Positions 16,617-26,806 of a stretch of DNA of 58,256 bases are shown here, one piece after another. Each line of letters begins with the position of its first letter. The stretch's first letter is position 1. This stretch comes from Planctomycetaceae bacterium. GTDB taxonomy: Bacteria > Planctomycetota > Planctomycetia > Planctomycetales > Planctomycetaceae. The stretch covers positions 48,246 to 106,501 of the forward strand of contig PBOJ01000031.1 in NCBI GenBank assembly GCA_002724315.1, in the 5' to 3' direction. A program made the translations under genes and the position numbers. Below the pieces are notes generated by a model that searched no databases, had not been told where the DNA came from, and saw only the letters and a list, made by a program, of their open reading frames with translations.

Positions 16617-17555
16617 ATGTCAAAACAACAAATGAGAAAGCGTGGTTTCACGCTGATCGAGTTGCTGGTGGTGATTGCCATCATCGCCATTCTCATTGCA
16701 TTGTTGCTACCGGCTGTGCAGCAGGCCCGCGAAGCCGCTCGCCGAAGCCAGTGTCGTAACAACCTGAAGCAACTTGGCCTGGCTCTGATGAACTATCACG
16801 AGTCATACAACGTGTTCCCGCCGTCGTACATCAACGGTGGCGAGGTCCGCAGCTACGGATATCTGCCCTACGGCCAGATCAAGAACCACACCGGTTACCT
16901 GCTTCTGTTGCCCTACATCGACCAACAGCCGATGTACAACGCCATCGACTTCCGGTTCGCGACCGGCCAGGCCGACTGGCGAAGCCGAGGGGGCGGCCAG
17001 AGGCAGCTCCAGATCGAGGGCAAAAAGCTTGAAGTGCTGCGTTGCCCGTCTGACGCGAACTTCGATGACCCGCACTCCTACGGATGGCAGAACATGTACA
17101 CCATCCACAATTCGAGCCGGGTCAGCTACGGGTTCGTTCACCGTCATCACGAGTACGCCATCTACCGCTGTTACGGAATGGATTACGCGTGGTACAAGAC
17201 CGCCTTCGGCAAGAACGGTGCTGCGAAGCTCAGCGACATCAATGATGGGGCTGCCCAGACGATGTTGTTGATCGAAACCCCGTTCCGGAAGTGGTCGCGT
17301 GCGTATGGCCCGTATCTGCAGGCCTACACACACACCCACAACATCCTGCCACGGCAGTACGGTATCAACTATGACTACCGTGGTTCAGGTCGTCCCTACG
17401 CGTGGGGCCCCGGCAGCCGTCACAACGGCGGATGCCACATTCTCTTCGGAGATGGTCGCGTCACATTCGTCAACGAATCGACCGACCGAGGCTTGACCAA
17501 CGCGTTGACGACCATCGAAGGACGTGAGGCGGTCGAGATTCCGAACTCGTTCTAG
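16617..17555 (+). CDS. DUF1559 prepilin-like protein (type II secretion/type IV pilin N-terminus)
   Basis: 312 aa. The N-terminus [19 protein letters not shown] is a class III prepilin signal: cleavage is expected after Gly, followed by Phe, with Glu at +5, then a long hydrophobic helix. The DUF1559 domain follows (QCRNNLKQLGLALMNYHES), with a CPSD element and a C-terminal H-X-G region (LFGDGRVTFVNEST). Planctomycete genomes have many such proteins; they are presumed pseudopilins of unknown function. Its closest relative in this window is the DUF1559 gene at 18651, with shared signatures [21 protein letters not shown] and YGINYDY. A strong terminator follows, so it can be a monocistronic unit. 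Confidence 0.93.
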   Translation: MSKQQMRKRGFTLIELLVVIAIIAILIALLLPAVQQAREAARRSQCRNNLKQLGLALMNYHESYNVFPPSYINGGEVRSYGYLPYGQIKNHTGYLLLLPYIDQQPMYNAIDFRFATGQADWRSRGGGQRQLQIEGKKLEVLRCPSDANFDDPHSYGWQNMYTIHNSSRVSYGFVHRHHEYAIYRCYGMDYAWYKTAFGKNGAAKLSDINDGAAQTMLLIETPFRKWSRAYGPYLQAYTHTHNILPRQYGINYDYRGSGRPYAWGPGSRHNGGCHILFGDGRVTFVNESTDRGLTNALTTIEGREAVEIPNSF

Positions 17556-17600
17556 ACTCCGGATCTCATCGCAACCTTTGAGATGGATGAAGACTGTTAC

Positions 17601-17645
17601 CGCCGGGCACGGGTCGCACGCGGCCCGTGCCCGGCGTCTTTGATT
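17601..17645 (+). terminator. Rho-independent terminator after the first DUF1559 gene
   Basis: The arms CGCCGGGCACGGG (17601-17613) and CCCGTGCCCGGCG (17624-17636) form a perfect 13-bp GC-rich stem with a 10-base loop, followed by TCTTTGATTT. It lies 45 bp after the stop codon. The U tract is interrupted, but the stem is very strong. Confidence 0.8.
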
Positions 17646-17738
17646 TGTCGTGTCCGTTCCCCAGCCCACCGATGATGCCTGGTGCTGGAGGAACCTGATA
17701 ATGTGTCGTCCCAACTTGCGACCCCGGAGCATTTCTCG

Positions 17739-18557
17739 ATGGCTCATTTCTCGTTCCGACTGCTGATCACCCCTGTCGTACTGACGCTGGTCGCCGGCCT
17801 CACCGGTTGCAGTAACGACGCCCCACGTCGGCACACCGCACCGGATGGCCGTGCGCTGGGGAAGGTCGTCGGCTGGGTCACCCTCGATGGACAACCCCTG
17901 GCCGGTGCCCAGATCGACTTCAACAACAAGATGTCGCGTACCTGTTCGGCCGGAACCGACGAGAACGGATACTACGAACTGAAGTTCAACCGCCGGACGG
18001 CCGGTGCCCCCGTCGGTGAACACTCCGTCAGCGTCGGCTTGTTCGGGAACAACTCCGAGGATCCCACCGACGAGCCCCTGCCATCGATCTACAACACCAA
18101 GTCCATTCTGAAAACAACCGTTCACGAAGGCCACAACGTGATCAGTTTTCACCTGACCACGCCCAAGGGGATCGGTGAAGTCGCTGAGGTGGCCGAAGTG
18201 ACCGGGCTGGTGCTGCTCAACGGCAACCCGCTGTCGGGAGCGAAGATCGAGTTCCAGGCCGAACAAGACCGAACAGCCCGAGGTGTTACCGATCCGAAAG
18301 GGCGGTACCAGTTGGTCTTCACCGAAACGCGACCCGGGGCCGTGGTTGGTCCCAACCGCGTGGTGATCTCCAAGCCCGGCGCCGACGGTGAGGAGACGAT
18401 TCGCGAGGTCTACAACGTCAACTCGACCCTGCGCCAATTCGTCAAGCCCGGCGAAAACGACTTCAATTTCAGCCTCTCGTCAAAACTCCCTTCACCCAAA
18501 GACAAGCCACCAGCAAAACCCTCAGCCGATTCGAAACCGTCCGACGACGGCTGTTGA
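17739..18557 (+). CDS. Lipoprotein with two carboxypeptidase-regulatory/transthyretin-like repeats
   Basis: 272 aa from the ATG at 17739, which gives a proper lipoprotein signal with lipobox AGLTGC and Cys24; the frame-open start at 17682 is upstream of it. Two similar beta-sandwich units follow: VGWVTLDGQPLAGAQIDFNN (about 47-66) and VTGLVLLNGNPLSGAKIEFQ (about 157-176), each ending with a NTKS/NVNSTLR and V-GHN/PGEN stretch. This is the pattern of CarboxypepD_reg-like domains that accompany DUF1559 proteins in planctomycetes. The C-terminus is Lys/Pro/Ser rich. It is flanked by two paralogous DUF1559 genes and probably shares their envelope location; no binding partner is known. Confidence 0.88.
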   Translation: MAHFSFRLLITPVVLTLVAGLTGCSNDAPRRHTAPDGRALGKVVGWVTLDGQPLAGAQIDFNNKMSRTCSAGTDENGYYELKFNRRTAGAPVGEHSVSVGLFGNNSEDPTDEPLPSIYNTKSILKTTVHEGHNVISFHLTTPKGIGEVAEVAEVTGLVLLNGNPLSGAKIEFQAEQDRTARGVTDPKGRYQLVFTETRPGAVVGPNRVVISKPGADGEETIREVYNVNSTLRQFVKPGENDFNFSLSSKLPSPKDKPPAKPSADSKPSDDGC

Positions 18558-18650
18558 CGACCTGTTGATCGAATTGGGAAGATGACTGCAGGCGGCCTGG
18601 TGGCCCCGGCCGGCCGCCGATTCTCCCGGAAAACTCCAGGAATTCTCTCG

Positions 18651-19616
18651 ATGTCACGCCGCACCTCCCGAACCCTTCCCGGCTTCACCATGGTCGAGTT
18701 GCTCGTCGTGATCGCGATCATCGCGATCCTGATCGCCCTGCTCCTGCCAGCGGTCCAGCTGGCCCGCGAGGCGGCTCGCAAGGCACAGTGCCGCGCCAAC
18801 CTGAAGAACATCGGCCTCGCCCTGTTCAACTACAACGACACGAACAAGGTCCTGCCCCCTTCCTACATCAACGGCGGTGAATGGCACTCCAGGAGTTATG
18901 TCGCAACCGGCCAGGTCCGCAATTTCACCGGTTACCTGATGCTGCTTCCTCACCTCGAAGAGGGAGCGCTCTCAGGACAAATTGACTGGAACCGCGCAAC
19001 CGGAAAAGCCGACTGGCACTCGGTCGGCGGAGGGGACAGCCAGCCGGTGCTCGAAGAAATGGCTTTGCCGATCTTGCGTTGTCCGTCTGATCCCAATTAC
19101 GACGACCCACACACCAAAGAGTTCCACGTGGCAGGAGGCACTTCGGTCCTGACCGGGAACATGTACGCCATCACCGGTGGCACCCGGGTCAGTTACGGGT
19201 TCGTGCATCGCAACCACGAATACGCCGAGGTCAACACGTACCGGGCCGATCGGGCCAACAACAAAACAGCGTTCGGCAAGAATGGTGCGGCCAGGATGAA
19301 GGACATCCTGGATCCGCACACCGCCACGTTGTTGATGATCGAAACGCCCTTTCGGAAAACCCACGCGGCCTACGGCCCCTTCCTCCAGTCGTACGTGCAC
19401 ACGCATCCGATCCTGCCAATCCAGTACGGAATCAACTACGACTACCAGGGCCAGGGCGTACCCTATGCCTGGGGAGCCGGAAGCCGCCACGATGCGGGAG
19501 CTCACGCCATATTCGCCGACGGAAGTGTTCGATTCCTCAACGAGAACATCGATCATTCGATCCTCAAGGCGTTGTGCACCATCTCGATGAACGACCTGGC
19601 CGAAACTCCGTTCTAG
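18651..19616 (+). CDS. DUF1559 prepilin-like protein (second paralog)
   Basis: 321 aa from the ATG at 18651 ([20 protein letters not shown]), which places the prepilin cleavage Gly-Phe and Glu at +5 correctly; the in-frame start at 18582 adds 23 residues before it. DUF1559 features are [28 protein letters not shown] and a terminal [12 protein letters not shown]. Compared with the paralog at 16617, the central and C-terminal parts align almost without gaps ([39 protein letters not shown]), pointing to local duplication. It lies 93 bp after the lipoprotein gene with no terminator between them, so it is likely in the same transcript. Confidence 0.92.
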   Translation: MSRRTSRTLPGFTMVELLVVIAIIAILIALLLPAVQLAREAARKAQCRANLKNIGLALFNYNDTNKVLPPSYINGGEWHSRSYVATGQVRNFTGYLMLLPHLEEGALSGQIDWNRATGKADWHSVGGGDSQPVLEEMALPILRCPSDPNYDDPHTKEFHVAGGTSVLTGNMYAITGGTRVSYGFVHRNHEYAEVNTYRADRANNKTAFGKNGAARMKDILDPHTATLLMIETPFRKTHAAYGPFLQSYVHTHPILPIQYGINYDYQGQGVPYAWGAGSRHDAGAHAIFADGSVRFLNENIDHSILKALCTISMNDLAETPF

Positions 19617-19745
19617 CCCGACCTCGCATTTTTCCCCTGAAACTGGGAATACACGCTAGCCGAAGCGAATCGGAGTTGTTGGAATAGGCGCTTGGTTTGC
19701 TCCCCGCAACGACTTCGGTCAATGACATCACAGAGAGGACGCACG

Positions 19746-19994
19746 ATGAAGAGGTTTACGACGTGGATGACAATCGCTGCATTGGCTGCAGTTCCGATGG
19801 CCTGCGACTCCGGCCCCGGCACCAGCGGTGCCAACCCTGGCGGTGACGGAACGCCGATCGAGCAGGACGCGGACACCGGCGACAAAGAAGGCGGCGTCAG
19901 CAACGACGACGTCATGCAAATGCAAGGAGAAGGCGGTGACGCCGATCCGCTGGCCCCGACCCGGGGTGGTGGTCCTCCTCCCGGTGGCAACTAG
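19746..19994 (+). CDS. Small lipoprotein, acidic, Gly/Asp-rich
   Basis: 82 aa from the ATG at 19746, preceded by GAGAGGA at good spacing; longer in-frame starts (19692, 19722) lack this. The signal peptide ends at a lipobox-like VPMAC with Cys20. The mature chain is short, acidic and low-complexity (GDGTPIEQDADTGDKEGG), ending in GGGPPPGGN. No domain is recognisable. Such small lipoproteins commonly follow DUF1559 genes in planctomycetes. It may be an anchor or cap for the pseudopilin proteins upstream; that is inference from position only. Confidence 0.75.
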   Translation: MKRFTTWMTIAALAAVPMACDSGPGTSGANPGGDGTPIEQDADTGDKEGGVSNDDVMQMQGEGGDADPLAPTRGGGPPPGGN

Positions 19995-20037
19995 CACCTA
20001 GCTCTGTTCTGCCGCTGTCTTTTTTCCACACAAGAGA

Positions 20038-20268
20038 ATGGTGACACGGAAAATGAAGAAGTTGCTTCTAACGATGTTCTGCGGTGCCCTGCTGACCACA
20101 TTTAGCCTTGGCTGTGGAGGGAATCCCACAGAATCCGGTGACAACATGCCCTCGCCGGATGCCGATCCATCTGCCGGAGAAGTCGTCGACAAGAACGCCA
20201 AGCCTTCTCTCGAGAAGGCCGCCAAAGGCGACGAATCCGGTGGCAAGCAGGCTCCCGGCACCAAGTAG
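20038..20268 (+). CDS. Small lipoprotein
   Basis: 76 aa. The signal peptide is KKLLLTMFCGALLTTFSLGC with lipobox Cys26, then a hydrophilic, disordered-looking mature part (PSPDADPSAGEVVDKNAKPS) of about 50 residues. The ATG at 20053 (residue 6) is an equally good start; AAGAGA precedes the first. It lies 43 bp after the other small lipoprotein gene and 32 bp before a strong terminator, so it is the last gene of the cassette. No domain recognised. Both small lipoproteins share composition, with residues such as GD, DAD and KGDE-like stretches, but I see no clear sequence identity. Confidence 0.72.
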   Translation: MVTRKMKKLLLTMFCGALLTTFSLGCGGNPTESGDNMPSPDADPSAGEVVDKNAKPSLEKAAKGDESGGKQAPGTK

Positions 20269-20647
20269 TCGCGGGCACTGATTCTCACTGCCAAACGAGC
20301 AGGACCGGCTCACAGCCTTTTGTGAGTCGGTCCTGTTTTCTTGGTGGACGGCCAAACCGTTTCTGTCATTGCCTCGACCCTGTCCAACCGTGACAATCGA
20401 TCTCGTCGCGATCCCAGGTTCTCATTCCCCCTCAACTCGAATTCCGCGGCCGCGTCACATGATGAGGTCCACGGCACATTCGACGAGACAAGCCAGTTCG
20501 GGTTCCGGCCCGGACTGCCGTCAATGACTCCTCAAGTTCACCTGGCTGCCAACCCGGCCGATCCGACCTGCTGATCGCGGCACAACCACGTGGGCGACGC
20601 GCACGACAGGACAACACGGCCGCCACGATTCCGACACGGACACCTCC
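20269..20647. other. 379-bp intergenic region
   Basis: Its first third holds the intrinsic terminator at 20301-20342. The remainder must carry the promoter of the PSCyt1/DUF1549/DUF1553 gene. I see no good -35/-10 pair, no long repeat and no credible coding sequence; the open frame just after the terminator (TTG start) has no ribosome-binding site or family feature. Confidence 0.6.
20301..20342 (+). terminator. Rho-independent terminator closing the pseudopilin/lipoprotein cassette
   Basis: The arms AGGACCGGCTCACA (20301-20314) and TGTGAGTCGGTCCT (20321-20334) form a 14-bp stem with one G-U pair and a 6-base loop, followed by GTTTTCTT. This is the clearest intrinsic terminator in the window and ends the transcript of genes 17739-20268. 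Confidence 0.9.
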
Positions 20648-23473
20648 ATGATCGGCCTGCCCACACGACTCTGCCTGGCCGCGGCTGCGCTCGCCTGCCC
20701 GGCCTCAGCCGCCGACGGGCCGTCGTTGTCACCTCGTGACATCGCGTTCTTCGAGAAGAAAATTCGGCCGGTCCTCGTGGCTCACTGTTACGCATGCCAT
20801 TCCTCCAAGGCCGCCCAGGTGAAGAAACTGCGGGGCGGGCTGTGGCTGGACAACCGCCAGGGTCTCCTCAAGGGGGGAGAAACCGGTGCGGCCATCGTCC
20901 CGGGCAAACCGGACGAGAGCCTGCTGCTGAAAGCCCTGAACTACGATTCCCTGGAGATGCCTCCCAAGGAAAAGCTGCCGGCCGCGGTCATCGCCGATTT
21001 CCGTGAATGGATCATTCGCGGAGCCCCTGATCCCCGTCGAGGCCGCGCAGCAACCATCTCGAAGATCGACATCGACGCCGGACGCGGTCACTGGGCTTAC
21101 CGGCCCCTCGAGAAATTGGCCGTCCCAGACCACCCCGGCCCGGCCGGTTCATCGACCGTCGACACCTTCCTGCTGGCCCGTCTCGAAGCGGCCCGGTTGC
21201 GACAGGTCGCCGAAGCGGACCGCCACGTCCTGGTCCGAAGGTTGTACTTCGATCTGATCGGCCTGCCACCGACACCCGCCCAGATCGAGACTTTCGTGAA
21301 CGATGATTCGCCCGAGGCCTACACGCGGCTGGTCGACCGCCTGCTGGCTTCACCCCACTTTGGTGAACGCTGGGGACGACACTGGCTGGATGTCGTTCGT
21401 TTTGCCGAATCGATCACGTTGCGAGGATTCCTGTTCCCCGAGGCCTGGAGGTACCGGGATTACGTGGTCAGAACCTTCAACGACGATCGGTCCCTTGGAC
21501 GCTTCGTGCAGGAACAGGTGGCCGGTGACCTGTTGCCCGCGACGTCATTGCAGCAGCGACAGCAAAACGTCGTCGCCACCACTTTCCTGGCACTGGGCAA
21601 CAACAACCTCGAGGACCAGGACAAAGCCAAGCTGCGGATGGACGTGGTCGATGAACAGCTCGAGACCATTTCACGTGCCTTCCTGGCGCAGACGATCGGC
21701 TGTGCGCGCTGCCACGACCATAAGTTCGATCCGATACCCACCAGAGACTACTACGCGCTGGCCGGAATCCTTCGCAACACCAAGACGCTCAACCACGCCA
21801 ACGTCTCCAAGTGGATCGAACTGCCGCTGCCGGTCGCTCCGGCCCGGACGGCACAGATCCGCGAGCACAACAAGGCCGTGGCTTCACTGAAGGCCCGGAT
21901 CAAGGCGCTCCAGGGCACCACGAACAACAAGGGCCTGTCCCCGCTGCCGGTGGCGGAACTGGCCGGTGTCGTTGTGGACGATCTCCAGGCGGTGACCACC
22001 GGGAGTTGGATGACATCCCAGTTCACCAAGAGTTATGTCGGCACCGGTTACCGACACGACAAGGGCGAACAGAAGGGTGAAAAGACCGCTCGCTTTCGCC
22101 CCCGAATTCCCCGCGACGGGAAATACGAGGTGCGTTTCGCTTACACGCCCGGTGGCAATCGCAGCCCCAATGTCCCGGTCACGGTCATCAGCGCCGATGG
22201 CCGAAAGACAGTCACGATCAACCAGAAGCTGACCCCACCACTGGACGGTCGTTTCATCTCGCTGGGACGACACCGGTTTCTGCGAGGCGGCCCTCACGAG
22301 GTCGCGGTCACCAACGCCGGCACAACTGGAGTGGTGATCATCGACGCGGTCCAGTTCCTGCCGGTCAAAGTCTCCGGAAACAAGCCCGTCGCCACAAAAA
22401 CACCACCGGTGAAATCACCGGGAAAACCGGCAAAACTCCGCACCCTGCAACGGCAACTGAAAGCCCTGCAACAGCAGGCTCCCGGCCAGCCCAAGTACAT
22501 GTCCGTCGAGGAAGAGAAGGCGATCGCCGACACACGAATCCACATTCGCGGAAACGTCCACAACCTGGGCGCCGTCGCGCCACGCGGGTTCCTGCAAGTG
22601 ATCTCACTGGATTACCGCCCGGCGTTCTCGTCCAACCAGAGCGGCCGTCGGGAACTGGGAAAGTGGATCGCCCACCGCGACAACCCGCTGACCGCCCGTG
22701 TTCTGGCCAACCGGTTGTGGCACTGGTTGTTCGGCGCCGGGCTGGTCCGCACGACCGACAACTTCGGGACGACGGGCGAATCGCCCTCGCACCCCCGGTT
22801 GCTCGATTACCTGGCGGCACGTCTGATCCAACAGGACTGGTCGATCAAAAGCCTGCTCCGCGAACTGGTTCTCACTCGCACCTACCGTCTCTCCTCCCGC
22901 CATGACCAGCTCGGGTCGGAAAGCGATCCGGACAATCGCCTGCTCTGGCGGATGAATCGAAGGCGTCTTGACGCCGAGAGCCTGCTGGACGCCATGCTTG
23001 CGGTCAGCGGACGCCTGAGGACGGATCTCGGTGGACCCCAGATTCGCTCCGGCACGACCAACGACTACAACTATCGCCACGACAGCAACCGGCGAGCCCT
23101 CTACTGGCCGGTCCTCCGCAACTCGCTGCCGGAACTCTTCAAGGTTTTTGACTTCGCCAACCCGAGCATGGTCACGGGGCGGCGTGAGAACTCCAGCACG
23201 ACTCCTCAGGCCCTGTTCCTGATGAACAACCCGTGGGTCCTGCAGCAGGCCGACCATGCCGCCGAACGGGTCCTCGGTCTTCGACACGGCGACCGCCACA
23301 GAGTGCAGTTGATCGTTCGAGCCACGCTGGGCCGCCCGCCAACCCCGTCGGAATTGGAGTCGATGCTGGCATTCGTGGGCTCCGAGAACGACGATAGGAA
23401 GATGCGGCTCCAAAAATGGGCGCAGGTGATCCAGGTCCTGTTTGCGTCAATCGACTTCCGGTACCTTCGGTGA
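20648..23473 (+). CDS. PSCyt1-DUF1549-DUF1553 protein with a golvesin-like beta insert
   Basis: 941 aa. A cleavable signal peptide (to about residue 21) is followed by a planctomycete-type cytochrome domain, PSCyt1, with one heme motif CYACH (about 47-51) and the MPPK-KLP element. Then come DUF1549 ([44 protein letters not shown], a second CXXCH) and C-terminal DUF1553 ([35 protein letters not shown]). Between them, about residues 443-575, lies an all-beta segment ([39 protein letters not shown]) resembling golvesin C-terminal carbohydrate-binding-like domains. It is followed by its DUF1501 partner, as is usual in these bacteria. The function of the pair is unknown. Confidence 0.92.
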   Translation: MIGLPTRLCLAAAALACPASAADGPSLSPRDIAFFEKKIRPVLVAHCYACHSSKAAQVKKLRGGLWLDNRQGLLKGGETGAAIVPGKPDESLLLKALNYDSLEMPPKEKLPAAVIADFREWIIRGAPDPRRGRAATISKIDIDAGRGHWAYRPLEKLAVPDHPGPAGSSTVDTFLLARLEAARLRQVAEADRHVLVRRLYFDLIGLPPTPAQIETFVNDDSPEAYTRLVDRLLASPHFGERWGRHWLDVVRFAESITLRGFLFPEAWRYRDYVVRTFNDDRSLGRFVQEQVAGDLLPATSLQQRQQNVVATTFLALGNNNLEDQDKAKLRMDVVDEQLETISRAFLAQTIGCARCHDHKFDPIPTRDYYALAGILRNTKTLNHANVSKWIELPLPVAPARTAQIREHNKAVASLKARIKALQGTTNNKGLSPLPVAELAGVVVDDLQAVTTGSWMTSQFTKSYVGTGYRHDKGEQKGEKTARFRPRIPRDGKYEVRFAYTPGGNRSPNVPVTVISADGRKTVTINQKLTPPLDGRFISLGRHRFLRGGPHEVAVTNAGTTGVVIIDAVQFLPVKVSGNKPVATKTPPVKSPGKPAKLRTLQRQLKALQQQAPGQPKYMSVEEEKAIADTRIHIRGNVHNLGAVAPRGFLQVISLDYRPAFSSNQSGRRELGKWIAHRDNPLTARVLANRLWHWLFGAGLVRTTDNFGTTGESPSHPRLLDYLAARLIQQDWSIKSLLRELVLTRTYRLSSRHDQLGSESDPDNRLLWRMNRRRLDAESLLDAMLAVSGRLRTDLGGPQIRSGTTNDYNYRHDSNRRALYWPVLRNSLPELFKVFDFANPSMVTGRRENSSTTPQALFLMNNPWVLQQADHAAERVLGLRHGDRHRVQLIVRATLGRPPTPSELESMLAFVGSENDDRKMRLQKWAQVIQVLFASIDFRYLR

Positions 23474-23517
23474 ACGACCCTGTGCCAGCTCGGCAGCAAC
23501 ACGAAAACACGCAAAAC

Positions 23518-24945
23518 ATGTCACAGGCAATCCTCACCCGTCGGGACGCTCTCGGGGCCGCAGCCTGTGGCTTCGGCCAACTGGCACTCACCGGGCTGCT
23601 GAACACGTCCGCCTCGGCCGAACCGGCCAACCCGCTGCGGCCCCGACAGCCCCATCTCCCCCCGCGGGCCAAGCGGATCATCTTCCTGTTCATGCGGGGG
23701 GGTCCGAGCCACGTCGATTCGTTCGACTACAAGCCGGTGCTGGAGAAACGGGACGGTGAGACCCTGCCCTTCGACGATGCACGAGTCATCGCCAAGTCCG
23801 GGAAACGGGGTAGCCAGCAGCTGCTGAAGAAACCGCTGTGGAAGTTCCGGCAATACGGAGAGTCGGGCCGCTGGGTGTCGGACCTGTTTCCGGAAACGGC
23901 CCGGCACTCCGACAAGCTCTGCCTGCTGCACTCGATGCACACCGAGGGTGTGGCGCACGGGCCCGCCACGTTGTTCCTGCACTGCGGCTCCACCAACTTC
24001 GTCAGGCCGTCGATGGGGGCCTGGATCAATTACGGGCTGGGAAGCGAGAACGAGAACCTGCCCGGTTTCGTTTCGATCTGCCCGTCCCCCGGAAACGGAG
24101 GGGCTCGCAATTACGGCAGCGCCTTCCTGCCTCCGGTTTTCCAGGGAACAGCCATGGGAACAGCCGGCGGTCCGACCGCTGACGCAAAGATCCGCGACCT
24201 GGTCAATGCTCGGCTGCCCCGACAACAACAACGGCAACAGTTCAACCTGCTGAGATCCCTCAACAATGGCCAACTGCCTCCTGGCACGAAGGACACCGAA
24301 CTGGAAGCGGTGATCAACTCGTTCGAACTGGCCTGGCGAATGCAGAGCCACGCGCCGGACGTGCTGGACCTCTCGAGAGAAACCGCCGCGACCCAGGCCC
24401 TGTACGGGATCAACCAGCCCCAGACCGCCAATTTCGGTCGCCAGTGTCTGATGGCCCGACGACTCAGTGAAGCCGGAGTGCGTTTCATCCAGGTCACTTA
24501 CGGTGACGGGTCACCCAACCCGGCTTGGGACCAGCACTCCAACCTGCCCAAACACGCCGAGCACGCCCGCCGAGTCGACAAGCCGATCGCCGGGTTGCTC
24601 GAGGACCTGCAACAGCGAGGTCTCCTGGAGGACACGATCGTCTGGTGGGGTGCCGAGTTCGGCCGCACGCCCTACGCACAGGATCGGGGGACGGGTCGAG
24701 ACCACAACCCGGATGGCTTCACGGTCTGGCTGGCCGGCGGCGGTCTGAAGCCGGCTTTTGCCTACGGAAACACCGACGAGTTCGGTCACGTCGCCGTGGA
24801 GAAGAAGATGCACATGCACGATCTCCACGCCACCCTGCTGCACCTGCTGGGAATCGACCACCTGAGACTGACCTATCGTCACTCCGGACGCGATTTCCGT
24901 CTGACAGATGTTCACGGGGAAGTGGTCCACGAACTGTTCAGCTAG
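23518..24945 (+). CDS. Tat-exported DUF1501 protein (partner type)
   Basis: 475 aa from the ATG at 23518; a GTG at 23470 overlapping the upstream stop (GTGA) is an alternative. A twin-arginine-like signal, [21 protein letters not shown], opens the protein. DUF1501 is a sulfatase/alkaline-phosphatase-fold family. Conserved elements are [64 protein letters not shown] and [17 protein letters not shown], carrying the likely metal-binding Asp and His residues. It follows the PSCyt1-DUF1549-DUF1553 gene by about 45 bp and forms the standard planctomycete pair. Substrate unknown. Confidence 0.92.
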   Translation: MSQAILTRRDALGAAACGFGQLALTGLLNTSASAEPANPLRPRQPHLPPRAKRIIFLFMRGGPSHVDSFDYKPVLEKRDGETLPFDDARVIAKSGKRGSQQLLKKPLWKFRQYGESGRWVSDLFPETARHSDKLCLLHSMHTEGVAHGPATLFLHCGSTNFVRPSMGAWINYGLGSENENLPGFVSICPSPGNGGARNYGSAFLPPVFQGTAMGTAGGPTADAKIRDLVNARLPRQQQRQQFNLLRSLNNGQLPPGTKDTELEAVINSFELAWRMQSHAPDVLDLSRETAATQALYGINQPQTANFGRQCLMARRLSEAGVRFIQVTYGDGSPNPAWDQHSNLPKHAEHARRVDKPIAGLLEDLQQRGLLEDTIVWWGAEFGRTPYAQDRGTGRDHNPDGFTVWLAGGGLKPAFAYGNTDEFGHVAVEKKMHMHDLHATLLHLLGIDHLRLTYRHSGRDFRLTDVHGEVVHELFS

Positions 24946-24969
24946 AACCGAAGGACTTCGCACAGGATC

Positions 24970-25437
24970 ATGCTGAAACTGCTGGCCCTGTTCATTGTGC
25001 TTCCACTGCTGGACCTCTGGCTGCTGTCGGCACTGGCCGGCGACAGCTTCCTGGGCTTCGGTTTCGCCGTGGGACTGGTGATCTCCACAGGGCTCATCGG
25101 CGCCTCGCTGGCCAAGCGGCAGGGACTGACAGCCTGGCGAAACTTCAACCGTGAGATCGGCCAGGGAGTGCTGCCGGCCAATGCGATGCTCGACGGGGTG
25201 CTGATCCTGTTGGCCGGTGCGGTGCTGATCACGCCGGGATTGATCACCGACGTGGTGGGGCTGGCCCTGCTGATGCCACCGATCCGGTTCCTGATCCGGA
25301 GACAACTGGTCAAAAAACTCGTTTCACGGATTGATATTCGTCAGGTTGGACCGACGGTCGGAACGCACCAGGACGCGACGGTGATCGATGCCGAGTTCCA
25401 GAGACGAGAAGACGACGTGGAATCCGACCGGCGTTGA
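24970..25437 (+). CDS. fxsA: FxsA family membrane protein
   Basis: 155 aa. Four hydrophobic segments fill residues 1-120. Family signatures are PLLDLWLLSALAG near the N-terminus, STGLIGASLAKRQG, and the LLAGAVLITPGLITDVVGLALLMPP-type stretch, then a basic Arg/Lys-rich cytoplasmic tail. FxsA of Escherichia coli is an inner-membrane protein known for suppressing phage T7 exclusion by F plasmid; its normal role is unclear. It starts 24 bp after the DUF1501 gene and is probably co-transcribed by chance of position. The next gene begins about 52 bp downstream. Confidence 0.85.
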   Translation: MLKLLALFIVLPLLDLWLLSALAGDSFLGFGFAVGLVISTGLIGASLAKRQGLTAWRNFNREIGQGVLPANAMLDGVLILLAGAVLITPGLITDVVGLALLMPPIRFLIRRQLVKKLVSRIDIRQVGPTVGTHQDATVIDAEFQRREDDVESDRR

Positions 25438-25489
25438 AACACCCGGTCGATCGTGCGAGGCTGGGCCAAACCCCAAGGAGATTGACGAC

Positions 25490-26806
25490 ATGGACCACGA
25501 TTGCTCGCGACGCGGTTTCCTGGCGGGCGCCTCGGCAACGGCCATGACCGGCTCGTTGTTGGCCAACCGGACTGCTCCGTCCGAAACGATCCGCATCGGA
25601 CTGATCGGTTGCGGCGGGATCATGAATGCCCACTCCCGCAGCCTCAGCCACTTCGCCCCCCACGTCCACGTCGGGTGGCTCTGCGATGTCGATCCGCGAC
25701 AGATGAACCGGATTGCCGGAGTCGTCTCGAGGTACCAGAAGGCCGCCCCGCGACGAACCGGCCGTTTCGAGGATGTCGTGGAAGACGACAACATCGACGT
25801 TGTCATCATCGGGACGCCCCATCACTGGCACGCCCGGATCGCGTTGCTGGCCCTGGCCGCCGGCAAGGACATCTATGTCGAAAAGCCGATGTCCCACGTC
25901 TTCAACGAGGGGCCGGCAATCATCGCGGCGGCCAAAAAATACCGACGAGTTGTGCAGCACGGTTCCCAGATGAGATCGAGTCCGGTGACCGCGGCGGCCG
26001 GCAAGCTCCTGGACGAAGGCCTGCTCGGTGAGGTCCGCATCACCAAGGCCTGGAACGTCCAGCGGCGAGGGACCCGCAAGGTCGTCGCCGACGTCAAGCC
26101 ACCGGCCGACGTCGACTACGATCGCTGGCTGGGGCCGGCCCCGGTCCGAGGCTTCAACGTCAACCGCTTTCACAGCAACTGGCGGGTCTACCGGGATTAT
26201 GGGAACGGTGACATCGGAGACGACGGGATCCACGATCTCGACATGGCCCGCTGGGGACTCGGCGTCACGACTCAGCCGATTCGTATCACCGCCCACGGCA
26301 GCCACTCGGTCTACCGCGGAGACAATCGCGGCGACCGCGAGTACCCCGACAACATGATGGTCAACTACGAATACGAAGACGGTCGGGTACTGATCTACGA
26401 GGATCGGCTGTTCACCCCCTACGGCCTGCACGGATACGACAGCGGCAACGCCTTCTACGGAACCGATGGCTACATGATCTTCTCGCGCCGAGGAGCCTTC
26501 AGCACATTTCTCGGTCCGAAGGGGAAACCCGGTCCCACCGAGCCGAAGGAAACACGGACCCAACGGGGCTACGCGCCCCACATGGCCAACTTCCTCGAAT
26601 CGGTCCGCTCACGAAACTTCAAGACGCGGGCCAGTGCCGAGATCGGACACCTCTCCTGCAGCCTCGTCCACCTCGGCGAAGTGGCCTACCGCAGCCGTGG
26701 ACGACTGGACTTCGACCCGAAGACCCAGGTCTTCAAAGACGCACCGGAGGCGACGGCGATGCTCACCAAGAACTACCGAAAGGGGTATGAATTGCCCGAA
26801 GTTTAG
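25490..26806 (+). CDS. Tat-exported Gfo/Idh/MocA family oxidoreductase
   Basis: 438 aa from the ATG at 25490, with AAGGAG 10 bases upstream (25474-25479). A twin-arginine-type signal is present (CSRRGFLAGASATAMTG). The NAD(P)-binding Rossmann motif is IGLIGCGGIMNAHSRS (Gly-x-Gly-Gly). The conserved lysine is in YVEKPMSHVF. The C-terminal domain contains GDIGDDGIHDLDMARWGLG and LIYEDRLFTPYG, usual for planctomycete sugar oxidoreductases of this class. The protein probably oxidises or reduces a sugar or sugar derivative in the periplasm after folding with cofactor. It stands alone between FxsA and a DUF1501 pair. Confidence 0.9.
   Translation: MDHDCSRRGFLAGASATAMTGSLLANRTAPSETIRIGLIGCGGIMNAHSRSLSHFAPHVHVGWLCDVDPRQMNRIAGVVSRYQKAAPRRTGRFEDVVEDDNIDVVIIGTPHHWHARIALLALAAGKDIYVEKPMSHVFNEGPAIIAAAKKYRRVVQHGSQMRSSPVTAAAGKLLDEGLLGEVRITKAWNVQRRGTRKVVADVKPPADVDYDRWLGPAPVRGFNVNRFHSNWRVYRDYGNGDIGDDGIHDLDMARWGLGVTTQPIRITAHGSHSVYRGDNRGDREYPDNMMVNYEYEDGRVLIYEDRLFTPYGLHGYDSGNAFYGTDGYMIFSRRGAFSTFLGPKGKPGPTEPKETRTQRGYAPHMANFLESVRSRNFKTRASAEIGHLSCSLVHLGEVAYRSRGRLDFDPKTQVFKDAPEATAMLTKNYRKGYELPEV

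Noticed and set aside
20341..20574. 77-codon frame after the terminator
   Set aside because: TTG start inside the U tract of the terminator and no protein-like pattern.
24970..25437. FxsA as evidence of a phage-defence island
   Set aside because: FxsA is a widespread housekeeping membrane protein; no nuclease, toxin, integrase or other defence gene is nearby.
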